Shown: positions 52,133 through 61,914 of the stretch, one piece after another | How positions within the stretch are numbered: position 1 is the stretch's first letter | Layout: each line of letters starts with the position of its first letter | DNA from: Bacteroidota bacterium | GTDB lineage: Bacteria; Bacteroidota; Ignavibacteria; Palsa-1295 | NCBI GenBank assembly: GCA_018266755.1 | Contig: JAFDZW010000002.1 | Span: 1 to 64,000, forward strand | Reading direction: 5' to 3' | DNA length: 64,000 nt | Translations under genes and position numbers: made by a program | The notes under the pieces: generated by a model | Databases searched by the model: none | Told to the model about the DNA's origin: nothing | Seen by the model: only the letters and a program-made list of their open reading frames with translations

Positions 52133-53557
52133 ATGAGACAACCGACTACTTTGATCTGCACACAACTTTGGAGTGTGTGCGCGCTTGTATTGTCGCTTCT
52201 GGGAGGACCGCGACAAGCCAATGCGCAGCAATCGGCGAATGTCATCGCGCCTCAGGCGCAGATCGACCTTCTTGGCGTCCGCATTGGTGAAACCGTATCC
52301 CATAGAGTCATTGCACGGAACGATCGATCCGTAAACATTACCATCTCTGCTGCGAACATGGTCTGCGGCAGTGCACCGATTCCGTTTACTCGCAATACGT
52401 CGTTTCCCGTTACCCTCCATCCGGGCGATTCCGTTGTGCTTGGTAGTGTTGCATTCACCCCCATCGCTGCGAACCTTGATTATGTGGGGTATCTCGTCGT
52501 CGACCACACGCCAAAAGCAAATTCGGAAGAAGGCGAAGTTCGCATCCATGCCACAAGCGAAACCGATGCTCCGACCACATCGGCTGGTGTAACGGCGACG
52601 CTCGACTCATCCGTCTTCGGTCCCGTACTCTATGGCGGTACCGTCGTACGCAAGCTGACCGTTCGTAACGACCTCGCCGAAGCACACACATTCCGTTGCG
52701 TTGACTTTACGATTCAGGATCGAGAACAATTCTCCGCCCTTCCCGGACAATTCCCGCTCACCGTCGCAGCACACTCAAGCGCGACCATTCTTATCGCGTT
52801 TAAACCGACCATCCCGAAGAACGACGGCAGCAATCTCTTTACAACGGACGTACTCGTCGAGCCGATGGAGTCGACCGACAAGATCCAGCCGCATTGCGCG
52901 CTTCGCGGCATCGCGTTCGCTCCGATGGGCCCGAAGCAGATTACCTCGATCACCGATACGACGCAGTATCTGGGCATGACGAGCACCGAGTGGCAGTTCG
53001 CTCATGACTTTACGTTCCAAAACCGCACGCAGCAAGAGATCACGATCACCGACGCCGAACTCGCAAGCGAGAATGCAGCGATGTCGCTCACGTCGCTCTG
53101 CGGTGCCTCGCTGCCGGTAACGCTCGCACCGGGCCAGACGATGAGCGCCCGCATCAGCTATACGGCGCCGGATATGAGTGTACATTATGACAAGCTCGTC
53201 CTCTCGACGGAAAACGGAGCAGGCTATACCTTTTCGTTGCAGGCAATGCGTGTCGAGGCTTCGGCAGTAAAGAACGGGTTGGCGCGTCGCCAGATCGCGT
53301 TGAGCATCCGACCGAATCCGGCAGCACGCACTGTCAATATCGAGCTGCAGTACGGGTTTAAGGGCGATATGGCAATCTATTCGTCGAGCGGTGCGCTCGT
53401 TGCCGAGCACAAGAATGCAACGTCCTGGGTCTGGAACGCCTCGACGGAAGATTCGACACATATCGCTCAGGGAGAGTATATGCTCCGTGTCGTTTGTCAC
53501 GATACGGACGGTGTTACACTGACGAGAACGGAAAAGATCGTTCTCGCCGGTCAATGA
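52133..53557 (+). CDS. T9SS-exported Ig-like repeat protein
   Basis: A 474-residue protein, with the ATG at 52133 chosen because it opens the signal peptide (to ANAQQ, about residue 33). The body has repeated ASPM/Hydin-like or Ig-like beta segments (LGVRIGETVSHRVIARNDRS, FGPVLYGGTVVRKLTVRND, FAHDFTFQNRTQQEI) of about 110 residues each. The C-terminal domain (IRPNPAARTVNIELQYGFKGDMAIYSSSG, GEYMLRVV) is a T9SS type A domain. It ends at a strong terminator. The role is presumably structural or adhesive at the surface. Confidence 0.82.
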   Translation: MRQPTTLICTQLWSVCALVLSLLGGPRQANAQQSANVIAPQAQIDLLGVRIGETVSHRVIARNDRSVNITISAANMVCGSAPIPFTRNTSFPVTLHPGDSVVLGSVAFTPIAANLDYVGYLVVDHTPKANSEEGEVRIHATSETDAPTTSAGVTATLDSSVFGPVLYGGTVVRKLTVRNDLAEAHTFRCVDFTIQDREQFSALPGQFPLTVAAHSSATILIAFKPTIPKNDGSNLFTTDVLVEPMESTDKIQPHCALRGIAFAPMGPKQITSITDTTQYLGMTSTEWQFAHDFTFQNRTQQEITITDAELASENAAMSLTSLCGASLPVTLAPGQTMSARISYTAPDMSVHYDKLVLSTENGAGYTFSLQAMRVEASAVKNGLARRQIALSIRPNPAARTVNIELQYGFKGDMAIYSSSGALVAEHKNATSWVWNASTEDSTHIAQGEYMLRVVCHDTDGVTLTRTEKIVLAGQ

Positions 53558-53613
53558 TCTGGGCTGCAGCGCACTGTTGTATGGGTTAGTGATTCGTTGC
53601 AGTATCCAACTGC

Positions 53614-53652
53614 GCAGGCCTCCAAACCCCGGAGGCCTGCGTTTTTTTTTTA
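53614..53652 (+). terminator. Rho-independent terminator
   Basis: GCAGGCCTCC (53614-53623) and GGAGGCCTGC (53631-53640) pair perfectly over 10 bp, with a run of about 10 T after. It ends the T9SS gene before the atpZ-like gene. Confidence 0.93.
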
Positions 53653-53701
53653 TTTAAAGAGCACGGGCGCAAAAGAGTGTCCTCTCACTGTTAGCCTTTC
53701 G

Positions 53702-54058
53702 ATGAACGATCGCGAGCGCCCACGACTGACCCAGGAAGAGATCGAACAGATCGCTCGTGACGAGTCCATCGGTCGCACCCCGCGGCGTTCGCACGGCCAT
53801 AGCGACGAAGATGCACGCCGGCAGTATCAGTCGGCGCTTCGCGAGAATGCACCGTATCTCACCCTCGGCATGCAGATGGCACTGACGATCGCACTGGGTG
53901 CCGGCATCGGCTGGTGGGTGGATCAGTCGACGGGATCGACACTCTGGCTGGGGCTCGGTGCCGGCATTGGCGCGGTCGCGGGGATGGGATATTTCATTTT
54001 GATCGTCCTTCGTATGGAAGGTGCGGCCAAGAAGAAACACCGCCGCTCAAACACGTAG
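53702..54058 (+). CDS. AtpZ/AtpI-like small membrane protein
   Basis: A 118-residue protein with a charged N-terminal half (RPRLTQEEIEQIARDES) and two transmembrane helices (LTLGMQMALTIALGAGIGWWVDQ and LWLGLGAGIGAVAGMGYFILIVLRM) ending in basic residues, the AtpZ/AtpI pattern. These small proteins assist assembly of the F0 ring or ion supply to ATP synthase. Here it precedes rodA by 7 bp and no atp genes are in view, so its partner is not shown. The start at 53702 places it just after the terminator. Confidence 0.75.
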   Translation: MNDRERPRLTQEEIEQIARDESIGRTPRRSHGHSDEDARRQYQSALRENAPYLTLGMQMALTIALGAGIGWWVDQSTGSTLWLGLGAGIGAVAGMGYFILIVLRMEGAAKKKHRRSNT

Positions 54059-54065
54059 TTGTTCC

Positions 54066-55316
54066 ATGGCTTATAAGATCGGACAGAGCGCCACTGCAGA
54101 AGCACTCGACGTCAGAGATTTCGATGTCGCGACGTTTGTACTTGTGCTGATCCTTACCGCCGCAGGATTCGTATCGATCTACAGCGCCACCTATGCGGCA
54201 CAGATGAACGATCGGTTCGGGCTGCAATTGCTCTTCGGTGCGATCGGCATCGTCGTCCTGTTAGCGATGGCATTGATCCCTGTTCGCTGGCTGTCGGTCG
54301 CGTCCTATCCGTTCTATGGTGTTTCGCTCATGCTGCTGGGCCTTGTGCTCGTTGCCGGAAAAGTCGTTTACAGCCAAAAGAACTGGCTGGCGCTCGGCGG
54401 CATCAACTTCCAACCGTCGGAGCTCTCGAAGCTGGCGACGATCATGGCCCTTGGCAAATTCTGTTCGGGCGATAGAAAACTGACGCGTCCGCTCGACCTC
54501 TTCATTGCGTGCATGATTGTGCTCGTCCCGATCGGTCTGATCATGGCAGAGCCCGATCCGGGCAGTGCGCTCATCTACATTGGTCTCTTGCTGATCATCC
54601 TATTATGGGCAGGAACGGACCTGTTTTTGCTTATTGCGATTGTGGGCCCCGGGGTCGTTGCGGTACTCTCGCTCTTCGGAAAGACAGCGATGCTTGCCTC
54701 GGTATTTGGCGTCGGTGCATTGTTATTCCTGACCTTCAAACGAAATCTTGTCTCGACGATACTGGTCTTTCTGCTTGTCATCGGAGCATCGTTTTCCGCT
54801 GACACGCTCTATTCAAGACTTCACCCGTACCAACGAGAGCGTATCGACCTCCTCGTCAACCCGGAAGCCGACCCACAAGGCGGCGGTTACAACATCATTC
54901 AGGCGAAGATGGCCATCGGCTCCGGCGGTGTGGTCGGCAAAGGGTATCTGAAGGGCACACAAACGCAATTGCGCTATGTACCGAAACAGTGGACGGATTT
55001 TATTATCAGCGTTCCGGCTGAAGAATTCGGTTTTATCGGCGCAGCGGTGCTGCTCCTGCTGTATCTGATCCTGATCTATCGCGGTCTTGCGATCTCGTCG
55101 TCGGTGCGCAGCAATTTTTCCAGTGTCGTCGCCATCGGGATTACGGGAATCTGGCTCATGCATGTCACGATCAACATCGGGATGACACTCGGACTGATGC
55201 CGGTTGTCGGCATCCCACTTCCGTTCATGAGCTACGGCGGGTCGGCACTCATCACCAATATGCTCATGGCCGGCATCATGATGAACCTGTATCGAAACCG
55301 AAGGATACAGTTCTAA
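54066..55316 (+). CDS. rodA: Rod shape-determining SEDS protein RodA
   Basis: A 416-residue integral membrane SEDS glycosyltransferase with ten or so helices, starting at the ATG at 54066 (a GTG at 54021 is disfavoured). Family segments include AEPDPGSALIYIGLL, YNIIQAKMAIGSGGVVGKGYLKGTQTQL, FIISVPAEEFGFIGA and MPVVGIPLPFMSYGGSALITNM. RodA polymerises glycan strands in elongating cells, with a class B penicillin-binding protein and MreB. It is 7 bp downstream of the atpZ-like gene; the other elongasome genes are elsewhere. Confidence 0.95.
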   Translation: MAYKIGQSATAEALDVRDFDVATFVLVLILTAAGFVSIYSATYAAQMNDRFGLQLLFGAIGIVVLLAMALIPVRWLSVASYPFYGVSLMLLGLVLVAGKVVYSQKNWLALGGINFQPSELSKLATIMALGKFCSGDRKLTRPLDLFIACMIVLVPIGLIMAEPDPGSALIYIGLLLIILLWAGTDLFLLIAIVGPGVVAVLSLFGKTAMLASVFGVGALLFLTFKRNLVSTILVFLLVIGASFSADTLYSRLHPYQRERIDLLVNPEADPQGGGYNIIQAKMAIGSGGVVGKGYLKGTQTQLRYVPKQWTDFIISVPAEEFGFIGAAVLLLLYLILIYRGLAISSSVRSNFSSVVAIGITGIWLMHVTINIGMTLGLMPVVGIPLPFMSYGGSALITNMLMAGIMMNLYRNRRIQF

Positions 55317-55341
55317 GCACCACGACAGTTATACTACAAGC

Positions 55342-55376
55342 AAAACGCCCGGCAGTCTGTGACTGCCGGGCGTTTT
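55342..55376. terminator. Bidirectional terminator after rodA
   Basis: AAAACGCCCGGCAGT (55342-55356) pairs perfectly with ACTGCCGGGCGTTTT (55362-55376) over 15 bp with a CTGTG loop. It serves rodA and the convergent kelch gene. Confidence 0.92.
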
Positions 55377-55400
55377 CGTACAATCTGCTCGATACCCCGA

Positions 55401-56897
55401 TTACTTCGAAACGAAGAACTTGAAGATCGAACGCTGCGACCCGTTCACATACCGAATGAAGTATGTTCCGTTCGACAGGTCGCTGGTCGGGATGACGAAG
55501 CTGTTCAAACCGGCTGCGGACGGAGCGCCTTCGATCTGCTTTGCCGTCTTGCCATCGACCGACATTACTTCGAGCGTCACCGGTGTACCATCGCTCACAT
55601 ACTGAGCAACGATCGAGCCGTCCGCCGCATACGTCGCGTTGAACGACAGAGCAACATTGCGATCCGGACCGACGGCAGCATTGATCGGCATCTTCATGTA
55701 CGCCTTCAATGCAGCAGGGGTCACATCGAGGATCTCCGATGTGTTGGTGAATCCGGGAGTGTAGGTATGCACACCTGAGCTATCCTGCGTTGCCGAACCC
55801 ATCTGACCGCCCGCAACAAGCAATACCTCACTCGGCACTCCGTCGACATGGGTAGGATGCAAATACACTGCGCAATGGCGGCAGCGAGAGAGGTTCAACT
55901 GCGGCGCAAAATTCCACTGCTGGAGCGAACGATCGTACCATTCGCACTGTGCGGAGGTAATATCGTCAAGCCCATACAGGTCCTGCCATGCGGACGATGC
56001 GATTCCGCCCGTGATCATAAAACGATCGTCTGGGAATTGAATGCTTCCCGCCCAGCACACCGGCTCGTGTACAGGAGCCGTCGGTTGCCACAGCATCGTG
56101 GAGGGATCGAGTATTTCCGAGCCCGGAGCCGACGACGACGGACTGTTACGGCCTGCAGCGGCAAGCACCGTGTTATCGGAGAAGCATGCCATGATCGCTT
56201 CCATACGTGCCTGGAACATCGAAGTGATAACCGTCCACGAGTTTGTTGACGGGTCGTAGACTTCGCATTCGTTGAAGTAGTTGGATCCCGAGCCGCCATC
56301 GCGTCCGCCGGTCACGAGCACTCGACCGTCGTTCATGAGTACGGCCTGATGTTCATACCGATTCTGGTGCATCGAACCAGCCATCACGCTGGTGTTCGAT
56401 ACCGGATCGTACAGTTCACACGAAGCTGTCGTCCCGGACGAAGTCAATCCGCCGGCGATCAGGATACGACCGTCTTGCAGAAGGGTAGCCGTTGCGACCA
56501 TTCGGCCGTTTAGTAAATGGCCAACAACCGTCCATGTCATTGTCGTGGGATCGTAGTCTTCCACAACATCTGTGACTGAGCCATTCCCATCGACAGCACC
56601 GCCGGTAGAAAGCACATGCCCGTTCGATAATTTTACGAGCTTCGGATACGCTCTCGCAACATTCAAGTTGCCGCTCCGTGCCCATGTCCCTGTAGAAGGA
56701 TCATAGAGTTCAGTGGTCGAGAGCGCTTGAAACTGGTCGTCGAATCCTCCGACGATCAATGCGGTCTGGTCGTCTAATGCGACCATTTCTGCCAGCCAGT
56801 GGACAGAATTCATATTGCCGGTGTATTGCCACGTCTGTGCCCGGGAGACAAGAGGCATTGCTACCAACACGACCAATAAAAGGTAGATCTTTTTCAT
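55401..56897 (-). CDS. Kelch-repeat protein with T9SS-like C-terminal domain
   Basis: A 498-residue protein with a signal peptide ending SRAQ near residue 20. Five to six kelch repeats follow (WLAEMVALDDQTALIVGGF, LVKLSNGHVLSTGGAVD, ATLLQDGRILIAGGLT, AVLMNDGRVLVTGGRD, and ACFSDNTVLAAAGRN), each with the double-Gly and aromatic pattern of a galactose-oxidase-type beta-propeller. The C-terminal 80 residues are T9SS-like (NVALSFNATYAADGSIVAQYV, VMSVDGKTAKQIEG, LSNGTYFIRYV). No copper site of galactose oxidase is evident. Likely a surface-associated binding protein. Confidence 0.85.
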   Translation of the reverse strand: MKKIYLLLVVLVAMPLVSRAQTWQYTGNMNSVHWLAEMVALDDQTALIVGGFDDQFQALSTTELYDPSTGTWARSGNLNVARAYPKLVKLSNGHVLSTGGAVDGNGSVTDVVEDYDPTTMTWTVVGHLLNGRMVATATLLQDGRILIAGGLTSSGTTASCELYDPVSNTSVMAGSMHQNRYEHQAVLMNDGRVLVTGGRDGGSGSNYFNECEVYDPSTNSWTVITSMFQARMEAIMACFSDNTVLAAAGRNSPSSSAPGSEILDPSTMLWQPTAPVHEPVCWAGSIQFPDDRFMITGGIASSAWQDLYGLDDITSAQCEWYDRSLQQWNFAPQLNLSRCRHCAVYLHPTHVDGVPSEVLLVAGGQMGSATQDSSGVHTYTPGFTNTSEILDVTPAALKAYMKMPINAAVGPDRNVALSFNATYAADGSIVAQYVSDGTPVTLEVMSVDGKTAKQIEGAPSAAGLNSFVIPTSDLSNGTYFIRYVNGSQRSIFKFFVSK

Positions 56898-56991
56898 TTA
56901 TCCTCCGATGATATTATGATGGACGTCAAAGAGTACGATTCAAATATACACAATAAACCCTCTCCCCCCGCAGAGGTTACATCCTTTTACC

Positions 56992-57831
56992 CTATTTCTT
57001 TATGAAATATCCGTAGTAGTGGTCGTAGAACGAGGCTGACCTCAGACCCGGCATCGAAAATATTTGCCATAACGATATTTTTTCTAACAACTTAACGAAT
57101 TTCGAACCTGAGAATGTCATGCCGCCGGGGCTGAAGCGATGTGACCTCTCGGTCAGACCAAATTCTGACGCAACCATTCGCAACGCCCGACGCGAGAAGA
57201 AATAGTGATGCAGCGGCGGAATATACATATGCCACTTCGGTCCGAGCATCGACGCTTTTGTCGTTTTCCAATCGCCGGTCATAATCACTGCCAGTCCGCC
57301 GGGCTTAAGGATTCTGGCAATCTCGGCGAGTAGTGAGCGAGGGTCATTAAGATGTTCGATGAGCGCGTAGAGCGTTACAATATCGAACGAGTTCTCGGCC
57401 AAGCCTAACTCCTCGAGCGGCCGCCGATATACCGTAATCCCCTTTTGCTCGGCCATTGTTGCCGGTACGTCCGCGATCTCAATTCCAAACCGTTCATACC
57501 CCGGCCCCATACAAAAAAGAAATTCACCGGTGTTACATCCGATATCGAGAATTTTCCCGCCAGTAAAGCCCAACCGACGAACGTGCTCTGCCTCGGAACG
57601 CCAGTACCGATGCACTTTCTCGAGGTTCGCGATCGTATACAGATCCTCGTCGAAGAAATGCTGTTGGACCGCTAGCTCATCGATCGTACCGGGTTCGATC
57701 GGGCTGTATCGAGTGGTGCAGTGATCACACTCGAGGACTCGGAAGGTCCCGCTGGTGTTTGTGAGCGTGAATACTTCAGAGCAATGGCCCTTCTGACAGA
57801 AAGGGCAGGTGGTCGTTTGGGTCATACTCAT
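56992..57831 (-). CDS. SAM-dependent methyltransferase with N-terminal zinc ribbon
   Basis: A protein of about 279 residues from the ATG at 57831 (57897 and 57930 are also in frame). A zinc knuckle opens it (CPFCQKGHC and CDHC), then a class I SAM methyltransferase: ILDIGCNTGEFLFCMG, with the acidic end of strand 2 in FGIEIAD, and FDIVTLYALIEHLNDPRSLLAEIARILKPGGLAVI. Such Zn-ribbon methyltransferases often modify polysaccharide or lipid intermediates; the C-terminal segment GMTFSGSKFVKLLEKISL is hydrophobic. The substrate is unknown. Confidence 0.85.
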   Translation of the reverse strand: MSMTQTTTCPFCQKGHCSEVFTLTNTSGTFRVLECDHCTTRYSPIEPGTIDELAVQQHFFDEDLYTIANLEKVHRYWRSEAEHVRRLGFTGGKILDIGCNTGEFLFCMGPGYERFGIEIADVPATMAEQKGITVYRRPLEELGLAENSFDIVTLYALIEHLNDPRSLLAEIARILKPGGLAVIMTGDWKTTKASMLGPKWHMYIPPLHHYFFSRRALRMVASEFGLTERSHRFSPGGMTFSGSKFVKLLEKISLWQIFSMPGLRSASFYDHYYGYFIKK

Positions 57832-58007
57832 ACTGTTGGAATCGATCAGCAACACCCCATACTTACAATTGGATTCTCGGTTAGATTGATTGCTCATGAT
57901 TCTCCGTCCGAACGGGGGCGTCTGGAGCAATGAACTTATCCGAGGAGGGCACGGTTATTTGCCCGCTCTTATATTAAGGCTGTGTCGGGACATCCGACAT
58001 ACACTCT

Positions 58008-60101
58008 ATGGACAACGTACCGAAACCTGGCGAATCATCGCTCGAGACGCCGGAACAAGCGCCTGCCGACCCGCTTAGTAAGTTGGAACAGACTACGCCC
58101 CTTGGCGGAGCCTCCAACGAAAGCTTCTTTAAGCGATTCAAACACACCGTTCTCGGTGCACCGCGTAACCTTCGCGATCCACACGTTTTCCACTCGATCT
58201 CGCTGATCGCCTTTTTGGCGTGGGTCGGGCTCGGGGCGGACGGACTGTCGTCGTCGGCGTACGGCCCGGACGAATCCTTCCGCGCACTCGGCAGCCACAC
58301 CTACCTTGCGATCGCACTGGCGGGCGCGACAGCTTTCACGGTATTTATCATTTCATACGCATACTCACGCCTGATCGAGCACTTCCCTTCGGGCGGCGGA
58401 GGATACGTCGTCGCTTCGAGCCTGATCGGTCCCCGCTATGGGGTTATCAGCGGATCCGCATTGCTCGTGGATTATGTATTGACGATCTCCGTATCCATCG
58501 CAAGCGGAGCAGACCAAGTATTCAGCGTACTGCCGCCGAGTTGGGCACAATATAAGCTGCTGATCGAGACATTTACGATCTTCGTCCTGCTCGTTCTGAA
58601 TTTGCGTGGTGTTAAAGAATCGGTGACTGCCTTGATGCCGATCTTCATGATATTCCTGATTTCCCACGCAATTCTGTTGTTCGGCGGCATCATCTCGCAC
58701 GTTCCGGAAGTTGGCCGAGTTTCTCAAGAAGTGACCCATGGGTTCAGCACTGGGATCTCGACAATGGGCTATATGGGCCTGTTCCTGATCTTCATTCGAG
58801 CCTACTCGATGGGTGCGGGTACGTATACCGGTATCGAAGCAGTCTCGAACGGTCTGCAGATCATGCGCGAACCAAGGATCCACACGGCGCGCAAGACAAT
58901 GCTATACATGTCGCTGTCGTTGGCCATCACGGCCGGTGGTATTATGATCTGTTACTTGCTCTTCCATGTGACACCGACACCCGGCAAGACGATGAACGCC
59001 GTTCTCGCCGAGAACTTTGCGGGCAAGTGGGAGATCGCCGGCATCCCTGCAGGCCAATTCTTCATCTGGATCATCCTCGGCTCTGAAGCAGCCTTGTTGT
59101 TCGTTGCGGCGCAGGCAGGTTTCATCGACGGCCCTCGTGTGATGGCAAACATGGCAGGCGACTCGTGGTTGCCTCACCGCTTTACCTCGCTCTCCGACCG
59201 TTTGACGATGCAGAACGGCGTCATCCTGATGGCCGGCGCTGCGATCGCCACACTGTTGGTCACCGGCGGCGACGTCTCGACGCTCGTCCTGATGTACTCG
59301 ATCAATGTGTTCGCGACATTCTCGCTCACCGAGATCGGCATGGTACGTTTTTGGTACAAAGGCCGCCACGAACACCACGATTGGTATCGGAAAATCGTCA
59401 TTCACGTGATCGGTCTGACCCTGTGCTTATCGATCTTGATCGTGAACATCCTGGAGAAATTTCTTGAGGGCGGCTGGATCACTTTGGTCGTGACGATCGG
59501 TCTGATCCTTGTCTGCTTCTGGATTCGCAAGCACTATGACGATGTCAAGGGCCGTGTCAAAAAGCTCGACTCGATGCTCGCCGACATCCCGTTCCCCGAT
59601 GCGAACGTGATCCCGGAACTCAAGCCGAATGCCCCGACGGCAGTCATGCTCGTCGGCGGATATGGCGGTCTCGGGTTGCATACACTGCTATCGATCCAGC
59701 GGCTGTTCCCGAACAATTTCAAGAATGTGATCTTCGTGTCAGCAGGTGTGCTCGATACCAAGAAGCTCAAGGGTGTTGCCGAAGTTGAAAATCTATCTCG
59801 CTCGACGGAGTCCGACCTTGCCCGGTATGTTGAGCTTGCCCACAAGCTCGGCTTCGCGGCTGAGTATCGTTTTGGCGTCGGGATCGAAGTCGTCGATGAA
59901 GTCCGGAAGCTCTGTCTGGATATCGCAAAGCAGTATCCACGTTCGATCTTCTTCGCCAGCAAGCTGCTCTTCGAAAAGGAGCGCTGGTACCAACGCCTGC
60001 TCCACAACGAGACGGCGAACCAGATTCAACGTCGCCTGCAGTTCGAAGGCCTCAACTCCATGATCCTCCCGGTCAGAATCTTCGATACGCAGAGTGCTTA
60101 A
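58008..60101 (+). CDS. APC-superfamily permease with large C-terminal domain
   Basis: A 697-residue transporter. After a 70-residue hydrophilic start come about twelve transmembrane helices with the amino acid/polyamine/organocation pattern: LGADGLSSSAYGPDESF (first half-helix), SYAYSRLIEHFPSGGGGYVVASSLIG, GAGTYTGIEAVSNGL, VAAQAGFIDGPRVMANM. Residues 500-697 form a cytoplasmic domain (AVMLVGGYGGLGLHTLLSIQRLF) that looks nucleotide- or ligand-binding, longer than the typical family member. It is a candidate amino acid or potassium-type permease; the substrate is not shown. Its 3' end overlaps the convergent gene by 4 bp. Confidence 0.85.
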   Translation: MDNVPKPGESSLETPEQAPADPLSKLEQTTPLGGASNESFFKRFKHTVLGAPRNLRDPHVFHSISLIAFLAWVGLGADGLSSSAYGPDESFRALGSHTYLAIALAGATAFTVFIISYAYSRLIEHFPSGGGGYVVASSLIGPRYGVISGSALLVDYVLTISVSIASGADQVFSVLPPSWAQYKLLIETFTIFVLLVLNLRGVKESVTALMPIFMIFLISHAILLFGGIISHVPEVGRVSQEVTHGFSTGISTMGYMGLFLIFIRAYSMGAGTYTGIEAVSNGLQIMREPRIHTARKTMLYMSLSLAITAGGIMICYLLFHVTPTPGKTMNAVLAENFAGKWEIAGIPAGQFFIWIILGSEAALLFVAAQAGFIDGPRVMANMAGDSWLPHRFTSLSDRLTMQNGVILMAGAAIATLLVTGGDVSTLVLMYSINVFATFSLTEIGMVRFWYKGRHEHHDWYRKIVIHVIGLTLCLSILIVNILEKFLEGGWITLVVTIGLILVCFWIRKHYDDVKGRVKKLDSMLADIPFPDANVIPELKPNAPTAVMLVGGYGGLGLHTLLSIQRLFPNNFKNVIFVSAGVLDTKKLKGVAEVENLSRSTESDLARYVELAHKLGFAAEYRFGVGIEVVDEVRKLCLDIAKQYPRSIFFASKLLFEKERWYQRLLHNETANQIQRRLQFEGLNSMILPVRIFDTQSA

Positions 60102-61294
60102 AAGTGGTAGCTCCCGCTGACAAGCGGTAAGATCGGGAAATCGGATGCGCCAAAGACATATTCGCCGAGCGATTTCGTCGTGCGGGCTGCGCCGGATTTG
60201 TAGAGTGAGAAGACCACCCCGACATCGATCGTCAGATCGTTCTGAAAGTATCGGATCGACGCAAGAACCGGCACGATATCGAAGTTCGAAATGAAAAAGA
60301 GCTCGACGTTGAATTTTAGGTTCTCGCCGACACGCTCCGTCCCGGCAATTGCGATCAGCGGATCCTGCGTCGTGTAGCGCACACCGTTGCTATCGAGCGC
60401 ATTCTTCCACGTCTGCCCAGCAAGCATCGTCAGGCTGGCATCCCAACGACCGTACGTGACCGCACCGTAGACCATCCCCAGCCGAGTGATATTCACTACC
60501 TCCGAATAGAGCGCTTGGCCACCCACGGCAAGATGCCACAGCTCCGATTCGTACGGGGTGACCTTCAAACCGCCGGTTGCCACGATAATATTATTTTTTA
60601 GCGGGAGGAATGCCCCCCCTGCATTGAGCGAAAGCCAATCGGTCGGGCCGTAATTAAGCTGGAGGCTTCCGAAGAGATAATCGGAGAGGAATCCATTTCC
60701 CGAACCGAACGGAAGCGCCGTCGGCGTAATAAATGCCTGTGACGAACGCGGGTCGTATGCAGCGATCCATGTCGGTGTGCGAAATTCGCTGCGCCGGTCG
60801 TTCTGACCACTGAAGTTTTCGATCGAGGAAAGATACTGGTAATCGAAATACAGATCGCCCCATTCGGTCGCAAGTACGACATGGGCGGTATCGTCGAAGA
60901 GATAGCGGTTACCCCGGAAAGAATCATGCGTCGATGTGTGTACGATCGAAATAAACTCGGCTCGCGGCTGGCTCGTGAGCGACAGAAGCGACTGCTGCTG
61001 CCGCTCCACCTCGTTCTTCGCTGCCGCTTCTTTGAGGTCGTCGTTCAGGACATAATTGAATCGGTAGTCGATCGCATAACTAATATCGCTTAGCGGAATT
61101 TCGAGACGCCCGTAGCGCGTCTGGAACAGAATCCGGTCCGGCACCGGACGCTGCAAGACAATCCCGAAAAATTGTGTCGAGTCCTTCATCACGAGATCGA
61201 CCAGAAAGTCGCGGCCCAGATCGTTCGGCGACATTTGCGCGTGCGCGGCAGCAGTGAAGGCAAGCAGGATCAGCACGCAGGCAACGGATCGCAT
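60098..61294 (-). CDS. Secreted beta-rich (outer membrane-like) protein
   Basis: A 398-residue protein from the ATG at 61294 with a signal peptide ending AHAQ near residue 20. The first part has small beta segments (VDLVMKDSTQFFGIVLQ, ILFQTRYGRLEIPLSDISYAIDY); the second is a Gly/aromatic alternating stretch like an outer membrane barrel (GFLSDYLFGSLQLNYGPTDWLSLNAGGAFLPLKN). It ends ASDFPILPLVSGSYHF. No family is recognised. It follows ruvC by 7 bp in the same direction. Confidence 0.65.
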   Translation of the reverse strand: MRSVACVLILLAFTAAAHAQMSPNDLGRDFLVDLVMKDSTQFFGIVLQRPVPDRILFQTRYGRLEIPLSDISYAIDYRFNYVLNDDLKEAAAKNEVERQQQSLLSLTSQPRAEFISIVHTSTHDSFRGNRYLFDDTAHVVLATEWGDLYFDYQYLSSIENFSGQNDRRSEFRTPTWIAAYDPRSSQAFITPTALPFGSGNGFLSDYLFGSLQLNYGPTDWLSLNAGGAFLPLKNNIIVATGGLKVTPYESELWHLAVGGQALYSEVVNITRLGMVYGAVTYGRWDASLTMLAGQTWKNALDSNGVRYTTQDPLIAIAGTERVGENLKFNVELFFISNFDIVPVLASIRYFQNDLTIDVGVVFSLYKSGAARTTKSLGEYVFGASDFPILPLVSGSYHF

Positions 61295-61301
61295 CCCTTG
61301 T

Positions 61302-61856
61302 TCAGCGCGGTTTCTTAATACGTTCAGGATTGGCATCGATGAATTGCTTCCAGTTAGTCGCCGTTGCGGTACGACCGGTTCGTTTGAGTGCGTGCGTGAT
61401 GGCAACCGCCAGCGCGTCGTACGCATCGGGGAGCTTGCGGTCATGTGCTTCGATCGACAGCAGTTTGCCGACCATAAACTCAACCTGCTCTTTTGACGCA
61501 TTCCCATTGCCCGTGACGGCACGTTTGACGACACGGGGGGCATATTCCCCGATCGCCAGCCCTGCCAGCTCCGCCGCAACTACAGCAACACCACGGGCTT
61601 GTCCGAGTTTCATGGCTGACTGAATGTTCTTGTCATAGAACGCCGTTTCGATCGCGCACTCGTCGGGGGAGGTTCGTTCGATGACCTTCGTCAGACGCAA
61701 AAAGATGAGCGCCAGCCGTTTGGGGATCGCATCGAGTTTCTTTGCCTCGATAGCGCCGAACTCGACGAGCGTGATCTTGTTCGCGCTGCCGCCTACACAG
61801 TTGATGACACCATAACCCGTCACGACAGTGCCGGGGTCGATTCCGAGAATGATCAT
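61302..61856 (-). CDS. ruvC: Crossover junction endodeoxyribonuclease RuvC
   Basis: A 184-residue Holliday-junction resolvase of the usual length. The acidic catalytic set is in place: Asp7 in ILGIDPGT, Glu70 in CAIETAF, and two Asp in KLPDAYDALAVAITHAL (144 and 147). The RNase H-like fold is clear. It resolves four-way junctions with RuvAB, which are not in the window. It lies 7 bp before the secreted beta-rich gene. Confidence 0.96.
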   Translation of the reverse strand: MIILGIDPGTVVTGYGVINCVGGSANKITLVEFGAIEAKKLDAIPKRLALIFLRLTKVIERTSPDECAIETAFYDKNIQSAMKLGQARGVAVVAAELAGLAIGEYAPRVVKRAVTGNGNASKEQVEFMVGKLLSIEAHDRKLPDAYDALAVAITHALKRTGRTATATNWKQFIDANPERIKKPR

Positions 61857-61914
61857 TGTCCGAAGCGCAAATTACGAAGGTGCGTTCGCTCGTCACAGCG
61901 AAGTCGCGGTTCGG

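Noticed and set aside
53642-53651. T10 run as a second slippage tract
   Set aside because: It is the U tract of a clear Rho-independent terminator and is not inside a coding sequence.
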